A stretch of DNA of 5,909 nucleotides, from contig DAOVQR010000050.1 in assembly GCA_030628575.1 (NCBI GenBank), forward strand, positions 1 through 5,909, given 5' to 3'. The DNA comes from a bacterium (lineage in GTDB: Bacteria; Patescibacteriota; UBA1384; JAMDBS01; DAOVQR01). The notes under the pieces are model-generated. The model ran no database searches. It saw only the letters and a list, made by a program, of their open reading frames with translations, and had not been told where the DNA came from. The position numbers and the translations under genes were made by a program. Positions 1-4,686 of the stretch are shown here, piece by piece. Positions within the stretch are counted from its first letter, which is position 1. Each line of letters begins with the position of its first letter.

Positions 1-625
1 CAATATCTTGCATTTCTTCAATTGGGCTGGCCAACATCTTTTCAGTACAATGAATTAAATTCCTGGCATTAACTGTAAAACCCATATTTGTCAATGTTGC
101 CACCGGCAAAATATAACGGATAATATCACAAGTTTTTGATTTGCATCTGGATTGGTACATCCAATCCTGCATATTTTTTGATTTTTTAAATCGTTTTTTA
201 ATATGTTCATTTATTATAGGATATAATTCACTATAAATTTTAAAAAGATAATCTCCGGTTTTTTTGTACAATTCACCATATTGAGATTTCATTATTTTTT
301 TTGGTTTATAATATGTATTCTTATCAAAAATCTGATAACGGGTAGATTTTTCCGTAAAAGACCCAAGACGATTATCCTCAATTACTTTTGTGGCCAAAAT
401 GGAAATATTTTCCAAAGCAATTGATAATACTCCATGCTCAGCAACAGAAAGATGTCCAAAACCTACCACCCAACGTTTATTAAAAGTTCTTGATTTCTCT
501 TCAGTCAGCTCTTTTACAATTTCATCAAAGGGTTTAGGACTGCGTGAACATTTAGCAAAGGTAACAATTTTTTTCTCAGCCGATAAATTGTTTGGTAAAC
601 TGTAAATTCGTCTTTTTTTGGACAT
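1..625 (-). CDS. thyX: Flavin-dependent thymidylate synthase (ThyX-like), N-terminal 208 residues; 3' end beyond window
   Basis: ThyX enzymes methylate dUMP to dTMP using methylene-tetrahydrofolate, FAD and NADPH. The frame is open from an ATG at 625 to the window edge. Seen: GHLSVAEH at residues 57-64, matching the family's His-x-Ser-x-x-Glu-His segment. EDNRLGSFTEKSTRY at 83-97 aligns with the ThyX signature RHRx7S, but the Arg-His-Arg reads Asp84-Asn85-Arg86. Ser94, Arg96 and Tyr97 are kept, and LPVATLTN at 173-180 fits the later conserved block. The start overlaps the dut stop as TAATG, and GGAAGG within the last dut codons is the ribosome site, suggesting translational coupling. At 208 residues with no end yet, it is already near the length of a single-domain ThyX, so a longer two-domain form is possible (inference). 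Its neighbours dut, dCMP deaminase and tmk strongly support a dTMP role. The altered motif leaves catalytic competence of this domain uncertain. Confidence 0.85.
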   Translation of the reverse strand, partial: MSKKRRIYSLPNNLSAEKKIVTFAKCSRSPKPFDEIVKELTEEKSRTFNKRWVVGFGHLSVAEHGVLSIALENISILATKVIEDNRLGSFTEKSTRYQIFDKNTYYKPKKIMKSQYGELYKKTGDYLFKIYSELYPIINEHIKKRFKKSKNMQDWMYQSRCKSKTCDIIRYILPVATLTNMGFTVNARNLIHCTEKMLASPIEEMQDI

Positions 626-1047
626 TACTTCCTTCCTGTTGATCCAAATCCACCAATTCCCCTTTGTGTTTTTGATAGTCGATTTACTTCTTCTACCTTG
701 ACAGATGCTATTGGAATAATCAAAAGTTGTGCGATTTTATCACCAATTTTGATATTTATTGATTTCTTACCAGTATTAAATAACGATACTAAAATTTCTC
801 CACGATAACCAGAGTCAATCACACCGCCAGCAACAATAACTCCTAGTTTACCAAAAGAACTTCTTTCTTTGATAAAACCAAAATATCCTTTTGGGATTTC
901 CGCAGCTAATCCAATTCCAAAAAGATAACCAGTGCTTGCTTTTAAAGTTTTATTTTCTATTGAATATAAATCTAATCCAGCATCTCCAGAATGAGCATAT
1001 TTCGGCAATATAACATTTTTAACTAACTTCTTAATCTTCAATATCAT
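625..1047 (-). CDS. dut: dUTP diphosphatase (dUTPase)
   Basis: Hydrolyses dUTP to dUMP and pyrophosphate, keeping uracil out of DNA and supplying ThyX; the family works as a cytosolic trimer. All five dUTPase motifs are visible (numbering from the upstream ATG at 1053): SGDAGLDLY at 22-30, RSSFGKLG at 64-71, [11 protein letters not shown] at 77-87 with the catalytic Asp80 and Tyr83, IGDKIAQLL at 103-111, and [10 protein letters not shown] at 131-140. Length (140-142 residues) is normal for the family. Two in-frame ATGs exist, at 1053 and 1047. The GGGAG ribosome site sits directly against the first but six bases before the second, so 1047 is chosen. The gene overlaps the end of the deaminase gene by about 17 bases, and its stop overlaps the thyX start. 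Confidence 0.97.
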   Translation of the reverse strand: MILKIKKLVKNVILPKYAHSGDAGLDLYSIENKTLKASTGYLFGIGLAAEIPKGYFGFIKERSSFGKLGVIVAGGVIDSGYRGEILVSLFNTGKKSINIKIGDKIAQLLIIPIASVKVEEVNRLSKTQRGIGGFGSTGRK

Positions 1048-1549
1048 TTTCATCTCCCAAATAATTCATCCAAATTCTTGCCTTTGTTGCTAATGTAAGA
1101 ACTCTTTTGGACATATCATATCGACTTGCATAATATTCACCATAAACTATTCTTTTTATACCAGCGTTTATTAACAATTTAAAACAATCATAACAAGGTG
1201 AGGCAGTGGTATACAAAGTAGACCCATCAATGGAAACACCGTTTTTAGCAGCTTGGGCAATGGCATTTGCTTCAGCATGAACAGTTCGTATACAATGCCC
1301 TTCCACCATTTCGTGTCCAATATCATCACAATGTGCCATACCCCGCGGAGAACCATTGTATCCAGTTGATAAAATTACCTTATCTTTAACAATAACTGCT
1401 CCAACATGCTTTCTATCACAAGTAGCTCGAGTAGCAACTTGTTTGGCGATATCCATAAAATACTCATCCCAACTGGGACGCGTGTATTTCTCTTTTTTGT
1501 TTGCTTTTTTATTATTGTTTATGTTCTTTTTTTTCTGTGGCATTAACAC
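1031..1549 (-). CDS. comEB: dCMP deaminase (zinc-dependent cytidylate deaminase, ComEB-like)
   Basis: Converts dCMP to dUMP, a second source of the ThyX substrate beside dUTPase. Seen: the zinc and proton-shuttle motif HAEANAI starting at His91 with Glu93, and PCYDC at 118-122 giving ligands Cys119 and Cys122. The family segments [11 protein letters not shown] (44-54) and GYNGSPRG (63-70) are also present. At 172 residues the length is typical; the first 22 residues are a Lys/Asn-rich extension of no obvious function. Start: a GTG at 1549 lies seven bases after GGAG, while an ATG at 1543 overlaps the upstream TAA as TAATG but sits 13 bases from GGAG. GTG is preferred by spacing; only two residues are at stake. 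The gene abuts a P-loop kinase-like gene; in yeast Dcd1 a comparable P-loop region is the N-terminal part of the deaminase. Confidence 0.93.
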   Translation of the reverse strand: MLMPQKKKNINNNKKANKKEKYTRPSWDEYFMDIAKQVATRATCDRKHVGAVIVKDKVILSTGYNGSPRGMAHCDDIGHEMVEGHCIRTVHAEANAIAQAAKNGVSIDGSTLYTTASPCYDCFKLLINAGIKRIVYGEYYASRYDMSKRVLTLATKARIWMNYLGDENDIED

Positions 1550-2106
1550 TCACTTTCTCCCCTTAATTTCTTTATTAGTTTATTAATATTTTTATATAAT
1601 TGATTTAAAGACCCTGAATTATCAATTGATAAATCCGCCATTTGAACTACCTTATGAATTTGTTGTTTTGAAGGATCTGATGATTCTTCTTGTTTTTCTT
1701 TTTTAATAAATTCCTCTAAACTTTTTATGTCGCCTATTCTGTTTCTTTCTTTTAATCTCTCGTATCTGATTTCTATTGGACAATCAATTTTTACTAAAAA
1801 GAAATTTTTTTGTTTTTTTAAAAATTTTACCTCGCTCGGATTTCTAATACTGCCAAGAACAACATTTTTATTTGTTTTTTTAATTTTATCAAAAGATCTC
1901 TTTGCTAATATTTTATTTCCAAATTTCTTTCTCAAATCATTTCCAACATTAATTAAATTATCTCTATTCTCAGACATTCCTCTCTTTTTCAATTCATCTC
2001 TTATAATATCTGAAAGGGAATAATAAATAAATTCCTTTTCTTTCTTTAAATATTCTGATACAGTATCCTTTCCTCCTGCATAATGACTGACTATACCAAT
2101 TATCAT
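1543..2106 (-). CDS. P-loop nucleotide kinase-like protein (dephospho-CoA kinase / dNMP kinase fold)
   Basis: A 187-residue P-loop protein. The N-terminus [12 protein letters not shown] (4-15) is a Walker A variant with Gly12-Lys13-Asp14-Thr15; the usual first Gly is Ser7. [13 protein letters not shown] (31-43) and the following LRKKFG resemble archaeal UPF0200-type proteins. GSIRNPSEV (85-93) and [10 protein letters not shown] (114-123) fit the substrate and lid Arg regions of the dephospho-CoA-kinase/dNMP-kinase superfamily, and the tail has the usual AD-x-x-I-x-N-x-G-S-L pattern. Substrate is not readable from sequence. The operon position between thymidylate kinase and dCMP deaminase suggests a deoxynucleotide role (inference), while a CoA or RNA-related role remains possible. 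The start overlaps the tmk stop as ATGA, with a perfect AGGAGG five bases upstream made by two consecutive AGG Arg codons of tmk. Confidence 0.7.
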   Translation of the reverse strand: MIIGIVSHYAGGKDTVSEYLKKEKEFIYYSLSDIIRDELKKRGMSENRDNLINVGNDLRKKFGNKILAKRSFDKIKKTNKNVVLGSIRNPSEVKFLKKQKNFFLVKIDCPIEIRYERLKERNRIGDIKSLEEFIKKEKQEESSDPSKQQIHKVVQMADLSIDNSGSLNQLYKNINKLIKKLRGESEC

Positions 2107-2768
2107 AATGTCCTCCTGATACGAGCCCAGATCATTTTATGAATTTCTTCGGGCGATAATAATTGATCATATTTAACACAATTAACTTCCACCCAATTAG
2201 GAAATTTCTTAAGGCAATATCTGTAAGCTTGTTGCGCACTTTTTAAATGTTCTATATTTGCTTCATGCCCGTCTTTTTTTTCATTTCTTTTTTTTAGCAG
2301 CTTTTTTATAAATTTTAAAGGCATATCTAAATAAATTACCAAATCGGGTTTTGGAATACCGAAAGTTTTATACTCTAAATTTTCTTCCCATTTTATAAAT
2401 TTATCTTTTTCTTCTTTAGAATTTAGCTTACCCAACTGATGGCCAAGATTGGAAGTCATATATCTATCCGGCACAATCCAATTCCCAACAGATAACCAAC
2501 TTTGTAGTTGCTGTTTGGTTTCCCATCTATCACAAGCATAAATTAATGAAGCCAAATAAGGATCAAGTTTATCGGCGGGTCCAAACTTATTTGATAAATA
2601 TTCATCAACCATAATGCCGAAGAATGGTTTACCATGCCGCGGATATTTAATGGTTTGAACCTGTTTGTTGATATTTTTAAGTCGAGTAATTAAAAAATCT
2701 GTCTGTGTTGTTTTCCCAGACCCATCAACTCCCTCAATTACGATTAATTTACCTCGCTGAATTTTCAT
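2103..2768 (-). CDS. tmk: Thymidylate kinase (dTMP kinase)
   Basis: Phosphorylates dTMP to dTDP with ATP, the step after ThyX. Seen: P-loop EGVDGSGKTTQ at 12-22; YPRHGKPFFG at 42-51 matching the dTMP-binding region that follows strand 2; ASLIYACDR at 73-81 and the PDRYMTS segment at 100-106, the family's Asp-Arg-Tyr; PDLVIYLDMP at 141-150; and a Lys/Arg-rich lid KKRNEKKDGHE around 159-169. The 221-residue length is typical. The ATG at 2768 is preceded by AGGA at eight bases. It is the first gene of the five-gene minus-strand operon and ends in TGA overlapping the next start, which also shows TGA is a stop here. A promoter with a perfect TTGACA lies about 30-60 bases upstream. Confidence 0.96.
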   Translation of the reverse strand: MKIQRGKLIVIEGVDGSGKTTQTDFLITRLKNINKQVQTIKYPRHGKPFFGIMVDEYLSNKFGPADKLDPYLASLIYACDRWETKQQLQSWLSVGNWIVPDRYMTSNLGHQLGKLNSKEEKDKFIKWEENLEYKTFGIPKPDLVIYLDMPLKFIKKLLKKRNEKKDGHEANIEHLKSAQQAYRYCLKKFPNWVEVNCVKYDQLLSPEEIHKMIWARIRRTL

Positions 2769-2798
2769 TACAATTTTCCTAGCATATTTCTATAATTA

Positions 2799-2827
2799 AA
2801 ATTACCATTACTTTGCCAGTGTGTCAA
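2799..2827 (-). promoter_or_regulatory. Predicted sigma70-type promoter for the tmk-thyX operon
   Basis: On the minus strand a perfect TTGACA (2827-2822) is followed after 17 bases by TAATTT (2804-2799), itself preceded by TGG, an extended -10 pattern. The -10 hexamer is weak. It predicts a short leader of roughly 25 bases carrying the tmk ribosome site. The -35 lies between the two boxes of the divergent smpB promoter, so both cannot be bound at once. Confidence 0.5.
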
Positions 2828-2841
2828 AATATTGTTAGAAT
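2813..2841 (+). promoter_or_regulatory. Predicted sigma70-type promoter for smpB
   Basis: TTGCCA (2813-2818) and TAGAAT (2836-2841) are 17 bases apart on the plus strand, a good sigma70 arrangement. Transcription would start near 2848 and leave a leader of about 128 bases before the smpB ATG. The -10 is part of a 7-bp inverted repeat, TTAGAAT (2835-2841) with ATTCTAA (2851-2857), which spans the expected start point and could be an operator or chance. Confidence 0.5.
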
Positions 2842-2847
2842 ATAAAT

Positions 2848-2975
2848 ACAATTCTAATCTACAAATGTATGCGAATGACACGAATAGTATCCAAGCAGAA
2901 CACTACGAACGAGCGCATTCGAATATCTTATTTGGAGCATTGGTAATTAATATTCGTATCATTGGAATCATTACT
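2848..2975 (+). promoter_or_regulatory. Long smpB leader with possible short upstream reading frame
   Basis: About 128 bases separate the predicted start of transcription from the smpB ATG. The stretch 2865-2945 is visibly richer in G and C than its surroundings. CGAATG (2872-2877) can pair with CATTCG near 2937, with a long loop. A 25-codon frame runs 2869-2946 (MRMTRIV... ending LEHW), and the smpB frame itself is open back to 2832. No known riboswitch pattern is recognised; either open frame may be chance. Confidence 0.25.
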
Positions 2976-3425
2976 ATGAAAATTATATCTACAAACAAAA
3001 AAGCTTATCATGATTACGAGATTCTGGAAAAACTGGAAGCGGGAATTGAATTAAAAGGATCAGAAATAAAAGCAATTCGATCGGGACGGGTAAATCTTAA
3101 AGGAAGTCATGCTAGAATAATGCAAAATTCAAAATCTAAAAATAATTTAGAGTTATTTATAATCAACTTACATATTGCAACACAAGACAATACTGACAAT
3201 TCACGAACGCGGAAATTACTGGTTCATAAAAAAGAAATTAACCGACTAATCGGAAAAACGCAAGAAAAAAAATTAACTTTAATCCCCACAAAAATCTATC
3301 TCAAGCACGGCAAAGCCAAAGTAGAAATCGCAGTTGGACGTGGTAAAAAATTACACGATAAACGAGAACAAATTAAGAAAAAAGATGCAGATAGGCAGAT
3401 GAGGAGAAATCTAAAAAGTTTTTAA
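2976..3425 (+). CDS. smpB: SsrA-binding protein SmpB
   Basis: SmpB binds the tRNA-like end of tmRNA and delivers it to stalled ribosomes for trans-translation. The 149-residue product matches the family end to end: NKKAYHDYEI (7-16), GIELKGSEIKAIR (23-35), RTRKLLVHKKEI (78-89), and the basic tail GRGKKLHDKRE (121-131) followed by a Lys/Arg-rich helix that enters the empty mRNA channel in known SmpB. The frame is open upstream to a TTG at 2832, but the family begins at MKIISTNKKA and the predicted promoter -10 lies inside that extension, so the ATG at 2976 is chosen. A weak GGAA precedes it by eight bases. Its partner RNA gene, ssrA, lies about 760 bases downstream on the same strand. Confidence 0.97.
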   Translation: MKIISTNKKAYHDYEILEKLEAGIELKGSEIKAIRSGRVNLKGSHARIMQNSKSKNNLELFIINLHIATQDNTDNSRTRKLLVHKKEINRLIGKTQEKKLTLIPTKIYLKHGKAKVEIAVGRGKKLHDKREQIKKKDADRQMRRNLKSF

Positions 3426-3430
3426 TTTAT

Positions 3431-3514
3431 AATTTGTAGTTTTTAATAAATTTATAATTTAGAAATTTTTTAAATAAAAACTTAATATAAACTTTAAACT
3501 AAAAACTATAAATT
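3431..3514. terminator. AT-rich inverted repeat between convergent genes, possible bidirectional terminator
   Basis: The arm 3431-3445 (AATTTGTAGTTTTTA) pairs along all 15 bases with 3500-3514 if one G-U pair is allowed. A second, shorter partner TAAAAACT lies at 3474-3481, so the left arm has two alternative mates. The loop is long and the stem almost pure A/T, so this is not a classic GC-rich terminator. The place, between the ends of smpB and the methyltransferase gene, and the T-rich flanks on both strands fit a weak two-way terminator. Confidence 0.4.
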
Positions 3515-3516
3515 GA

Positions 3517-4035
3517 TTAAAACTTATACAAATAAAGCGTATGCTTGCCAATTTTTTTGGTTTTGACTGGTTTAATATTTGGCAAAGGAAAACTGTGTGA
3601 TATTACGCGGGCTCCTTTTTTTAATTCTCGCTTGAATTTTTTTTCTAATTGTCTCATTATTGATGTTTGCAGATAGCAAAAAATTACATCGGCATCTTTA
3701 AGATTAACTATTTTCACATTTTTGTGATAAATATGAATATTTTTATTATCAATAGTTAAAATTTTCGCTTTTAAAAATTGCAATGGAGATATTTCTATCC
3801 CATAAACATTAGCATTATAATTATCTGCTACTTGTTTTAAAATTCTACCTGAACCACAACCAAGATCGTAAAAATTCTCTCCTGATTTTATATCTACCAT
3901 TTTTATTGCTTTTTTTGCAACTTCATCTGAAGTTCTAAAATATGGAGCACCAAAAATAACAGAAATTAATTGAGAAATTCCACAGATTAATATTGATATA
4001 GATAAAATAAAAACTACCACATAAATTATGGTCAT
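3517..4035 (-). CDS. Membrane-anchored class I SAM-dependent methyltransferase, FAM173-like
   Basis: The protein has an N-terminal membrane segment followed by a Rossmann-type methyltransferase domain. Numbered from the ATG at 4107: hydrophobic run 25-53, GAPYFRTS at 53-60, SAM motif I YDLGCGSGR at 80-88, GIEISP at 103-108 with the acidic Glu105, ADVIFCYL at 139-146, and GARVISHSFPLP at 165-176. The order 'GAPY, DLGxGxGR, GxExxP, ARVxSxxFPLP' resembles the FAM173 lysine methyltransferases (ATPSCKMT, ANT-KMT) of mitochondria; the bacterial substrate is unknown. The longest frame starts at 4107, but the ATG at 4035 is preferred: it leaves about 28 residues before GAPY, enough for one membrane helix, and the DNA between 4042 and 4093 looks like promoter sequence on both strands. 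Neither start has a ribosome site, so a leaderless message is possible. Confidence 0.85.
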   Translation of the reverse strand: MTIIYVVVFILSISILICGISQLISVIFGAPYFRTSDEVAKKAIKMVDIKSGENFYDLGCGSGRILKQVADNYNANVYGIEISPLQFLKAKILTIDNKNIHIYHKNVKIVNLKDADVIFCYLQTSIMRQLEKKFKRELKKGARVISHSFPLPNIKPVKTKKIGKHTLYLYKF

Positions 4036-4041
4036 AATGAT

Positions 4042-4081
4042 ATTATACACGATATTATACACAATTGACAAAAGGTGTAAA
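4042..4081 (-). promoter_or_regulatory. Predicted overlapping promoters for the methyltransferase gene, with tandem 12-bp repeat
   Basis: Two tandem copies of a 12-bp unit (4039-4050 and 4051-4062) each carry TATAAT on the minus strand, at 4047-4042 and 4059-4054. TTTACA (4081-4076) stands 16 bases before the upstream one, and TTGTCA (4071-4066) 18 bases before the other. From the downstream box, transcription would start at about 4035, on the ATG itself. AT-rich DNA makes such boxes easily, so confidence is limited. Confidence 0.4.
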
Positions 4082-4093
4082 ATATGATATATT
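4065..4093 (+). promoter_or_regulatory. Predicted strong sigma70-type promoter for ssrA (tmRNA)
   Basis: A perfect TTGACA (4065-4070) is followed after 17 bases by TATATT (4088-4093), with TGA just before it forming an extended -10. Start of transcription is expected near 4100, giving a leader of about 80 bases that must be removed to reach the mature tmRNA 5' end at 4182. A strong promoter is expected for this abundant RNA. Confidence 0.6.
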
Positions 4094-4109
4094 ATTTTCG
4101 ATATCATAT
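4082..4109. repeat. Perfect 9-bp inverted repeat over the ssrA promoter -10 and start region
   Basis: ATATGATAT (4082-4090) and ATATCATAT (4101-4109) are perfect reverse complements separated by 10 bases. The left arm overlaps the -10 box of the predicted ssrA promoter and the right arm covers the expected start point. It could be an operator or only AT-rich coincidence; no regulator is identifiable here. Confidence 0.4.
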
Positions 4110-4117
4110 GTAGGGGC

Positions 4118-4184
4118 AGTGTCCCGCATATGACGCACTGTCATAATACGACGCAGTCGATTTGACAGTAAGAAATTGTGTGGG
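4118..4184 (+). repeat. Structured hairpin element, copy H1, ending on the tmRNA 5' end
   Basis: Begins AGTGTCCCG like copies H3 and H4. Outer stem CCCGCA (4123-4128) with TGTGGG (4179-4184), one G-U pair. Left internal segment ATGACGC (4130-4136). Inner stem ACTGTCA (4137-4143) with TGACAGT (4163-4169). Inner spacers TAATA and ATT. Terminal stem CGAC/GTCG with triloop GCA (4153-4155). Right internal segment AAGAAATTG (4170-4178). The last three outer-stem bases are the first three G's of mature tmRNA. Confidence 0.75.
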
Positions 4185-4531
4185 GCTGTATTAGCTTCGA
4201 CAGGCATTTAAGTATTTAATCTGAAAGTCGAGATTGTAAAAATCTCGTAAATAAATTTTACACTTTCTAAGTGCAAACTTAGTACAGAAGGTAAAGAACG
4301 CTTTTGCGTCTCTAACTCCTTCATTAGCTTTAGCTTAAATTCTAAAGCCGTCCACTTTATTGGAATCTGACTGATAATACTGGGCGCTATAAATCAGATT
4401 GCGGTTCGGCCAGATTGTCTTAGTAACCGTTCCCAAGACAAACCAAGACGCTCGCATTTATGCGAATACTTTCACAAAGGATTAAATATCAAAATGTTTG
4501 GACAGGGGTGCAACTCCCCTCAGCTCCACCA
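4182..4531 (+). ncRNA. ssrA: Transfer-messenger RNA (tmRNA)
   Basis: tmRNA is charged with Ala, enters stalled ribosomes with SmpB and encodes a degradation tag. Seen: 5' GGGGCTG (4182-4188) pairs with CAGCTCC (4521-4527) as the acceptor stem, followed by A and an encoded CCA. T arm stem AGGGG/CCCCT (4504-4508/4516-4520). Helix H2: GTATTTAATC (4212-4221) with GATTAAATAT (4480-4489). PK1: stem 4229-4235/4241-4247, whose loop GTAAA pairs with 4257-4261. Resume codon GCA at 4273, 11 bases after PK1. The stop TAA sits in the loop of a 7-bp H5 hairpin (4327-4333/4342-4348). A 3' pseudoknot has stems 4402-4406/4425-4429 and 4415-4421/4435-4441. At 350 nt the length is typical and no permutation is seen. 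Odd points: T loop TGCAACT has G where Psi55 is expected, and the resume codon lies in a small hairpin. Confidence 0.97.
4273..4338 (+). other. tmRNA tag reading frame (21 codons plus stop)
   Basis: Reading from GCA at 4273 gives a 21-residue tag that begins ANLVQKV, passes through KNAFASLTP and ends SLALA, then TAA at 4336. The A-N start and a hydrophobic L-A-L-A end are typical of degradation tags recognised by ClpXP-type proteases. The tag is longer than the common 8-15 residues. The distance of 11 bases from the end of PK1 supports this resume codon; no other frame gives a tag-like end. Confidence 0.85.
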
Positions 4532-4592
4532 CGAAAAATTGCTTTCTGAAAATTGAACTTCGTTCTAATATTTCATAAGCACAATCTCGTGG
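4529..4592 (-). repeat. Structured hairpin element, inverted copy H2, starting on the tmRNA CCA
   Basis: This is the element in reverse orientation. Plus-strand layout: outer stem CCACGA (4529-4534) with TCGTGG (4587-4592). AAAATTGCTT (4535-4544) is the reverse complement of the AAGnnnTTTT segment. Inner stem TCTGAAA (4545-4551) with TTTCATA (4571-4577) has one mismatch. Terminal stem GAAC/GTTC holds triloop TTC (GAA in element sense). Segment 4578-4586 corresponds to a diverged GATGACGC. The first three bases of its outer stem are the CCA end of tmRNA. Confidence 0.65.
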
Positions 4593-4597
4593 CGCGC

Positions 4598-4617
4598 CAA
4601 TTTTCAAAAGTAATTTT
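4598..4617 (+). repeat. Fragment of the hairpin element (right half), forming a 20-nt inverted repeat with copy H2
   Basis: CAATTTTCA followed by AAAGTAATTTT matches the right side of the element, the inner-stem arm plus the AAGnnnTTTT segment. Its reverse complement matches 4535-4555 of H2 almost completely, with one substitution and one base missing. Together with the GC palindrome GGCGCGCC (4591-4598) it makes a larger imperfect inverted repeat. It is probably a truncated copy. Confidence 0.45.
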
Positions 4618-4618
4618 G

Positions 4619-4686
4619 AGTGTCCCGTGATAACGCTTCTTAAATAACACTATGAAATAGGTTTTTAAGAAAGTTGTTTTACGGGA
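4619..4686 (+). repeat. Structured hairpin element, copy H3
   Basis: Begins AGTGTCCCG. Outer stem TCCCGT (4623-4628) with ACGGGA (4681-4686). Left segment GATAACGCT (4629-4637). Inner stem TCTTAAA (4638-4644) with TTTAAGA (4664-4670). Inner spacers TAACA and GTT. Terminal stem CTAT/ATAG around triloop GAA (4654-4656). Right segment AAGTTGTTTT (4671-4680). It is followed with no gap by copy H4 at a 68-base period. Confidence 0.75.

Noticed and set aside
390..605. Plus-strand open frame of 71 codons
   Set aside because: It lies wholly opposite the thyX frame, which has clear family motifs; the product resembles nothing known.
1171..1586. Short open frames opposite or shifted within the dCMP deaminase gene (1171-1356 minus, 1356-1586 plus)
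   Set aside because: They overlap the zinc-motif-bearing deaminase and have no family features; the plus-strand one is a hydrophobic shadow of Lys-rich codons.
1727..2023. Plus-strand open frame of 98 codons, Phe/Leu-rich, membrane-like
   Set aside because: It is the complement of the Lys/Glu-rich kinase-like gene; such complements look like membrane proteins by base composition.
2103..2106. TGA recoding as in Gracilibacteria or SR1
   Set aside because: tmk ends properly at TGA overlapping the next start, and no in-frame TGA occurs in the confident genes.
2832..2975. TTG start for a 197-residue SmpB
   Set aside because: The TTG precedes the predicted transcription start and SmpB family members begin at the ATG at 2976.
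4182..4531. Two-piece (permuted) tmRNA
   Set aside because: The 5' and 3' acceptor strands, PK1, tag frame and T arm are in the standard linear order in a single 350-nt gene.
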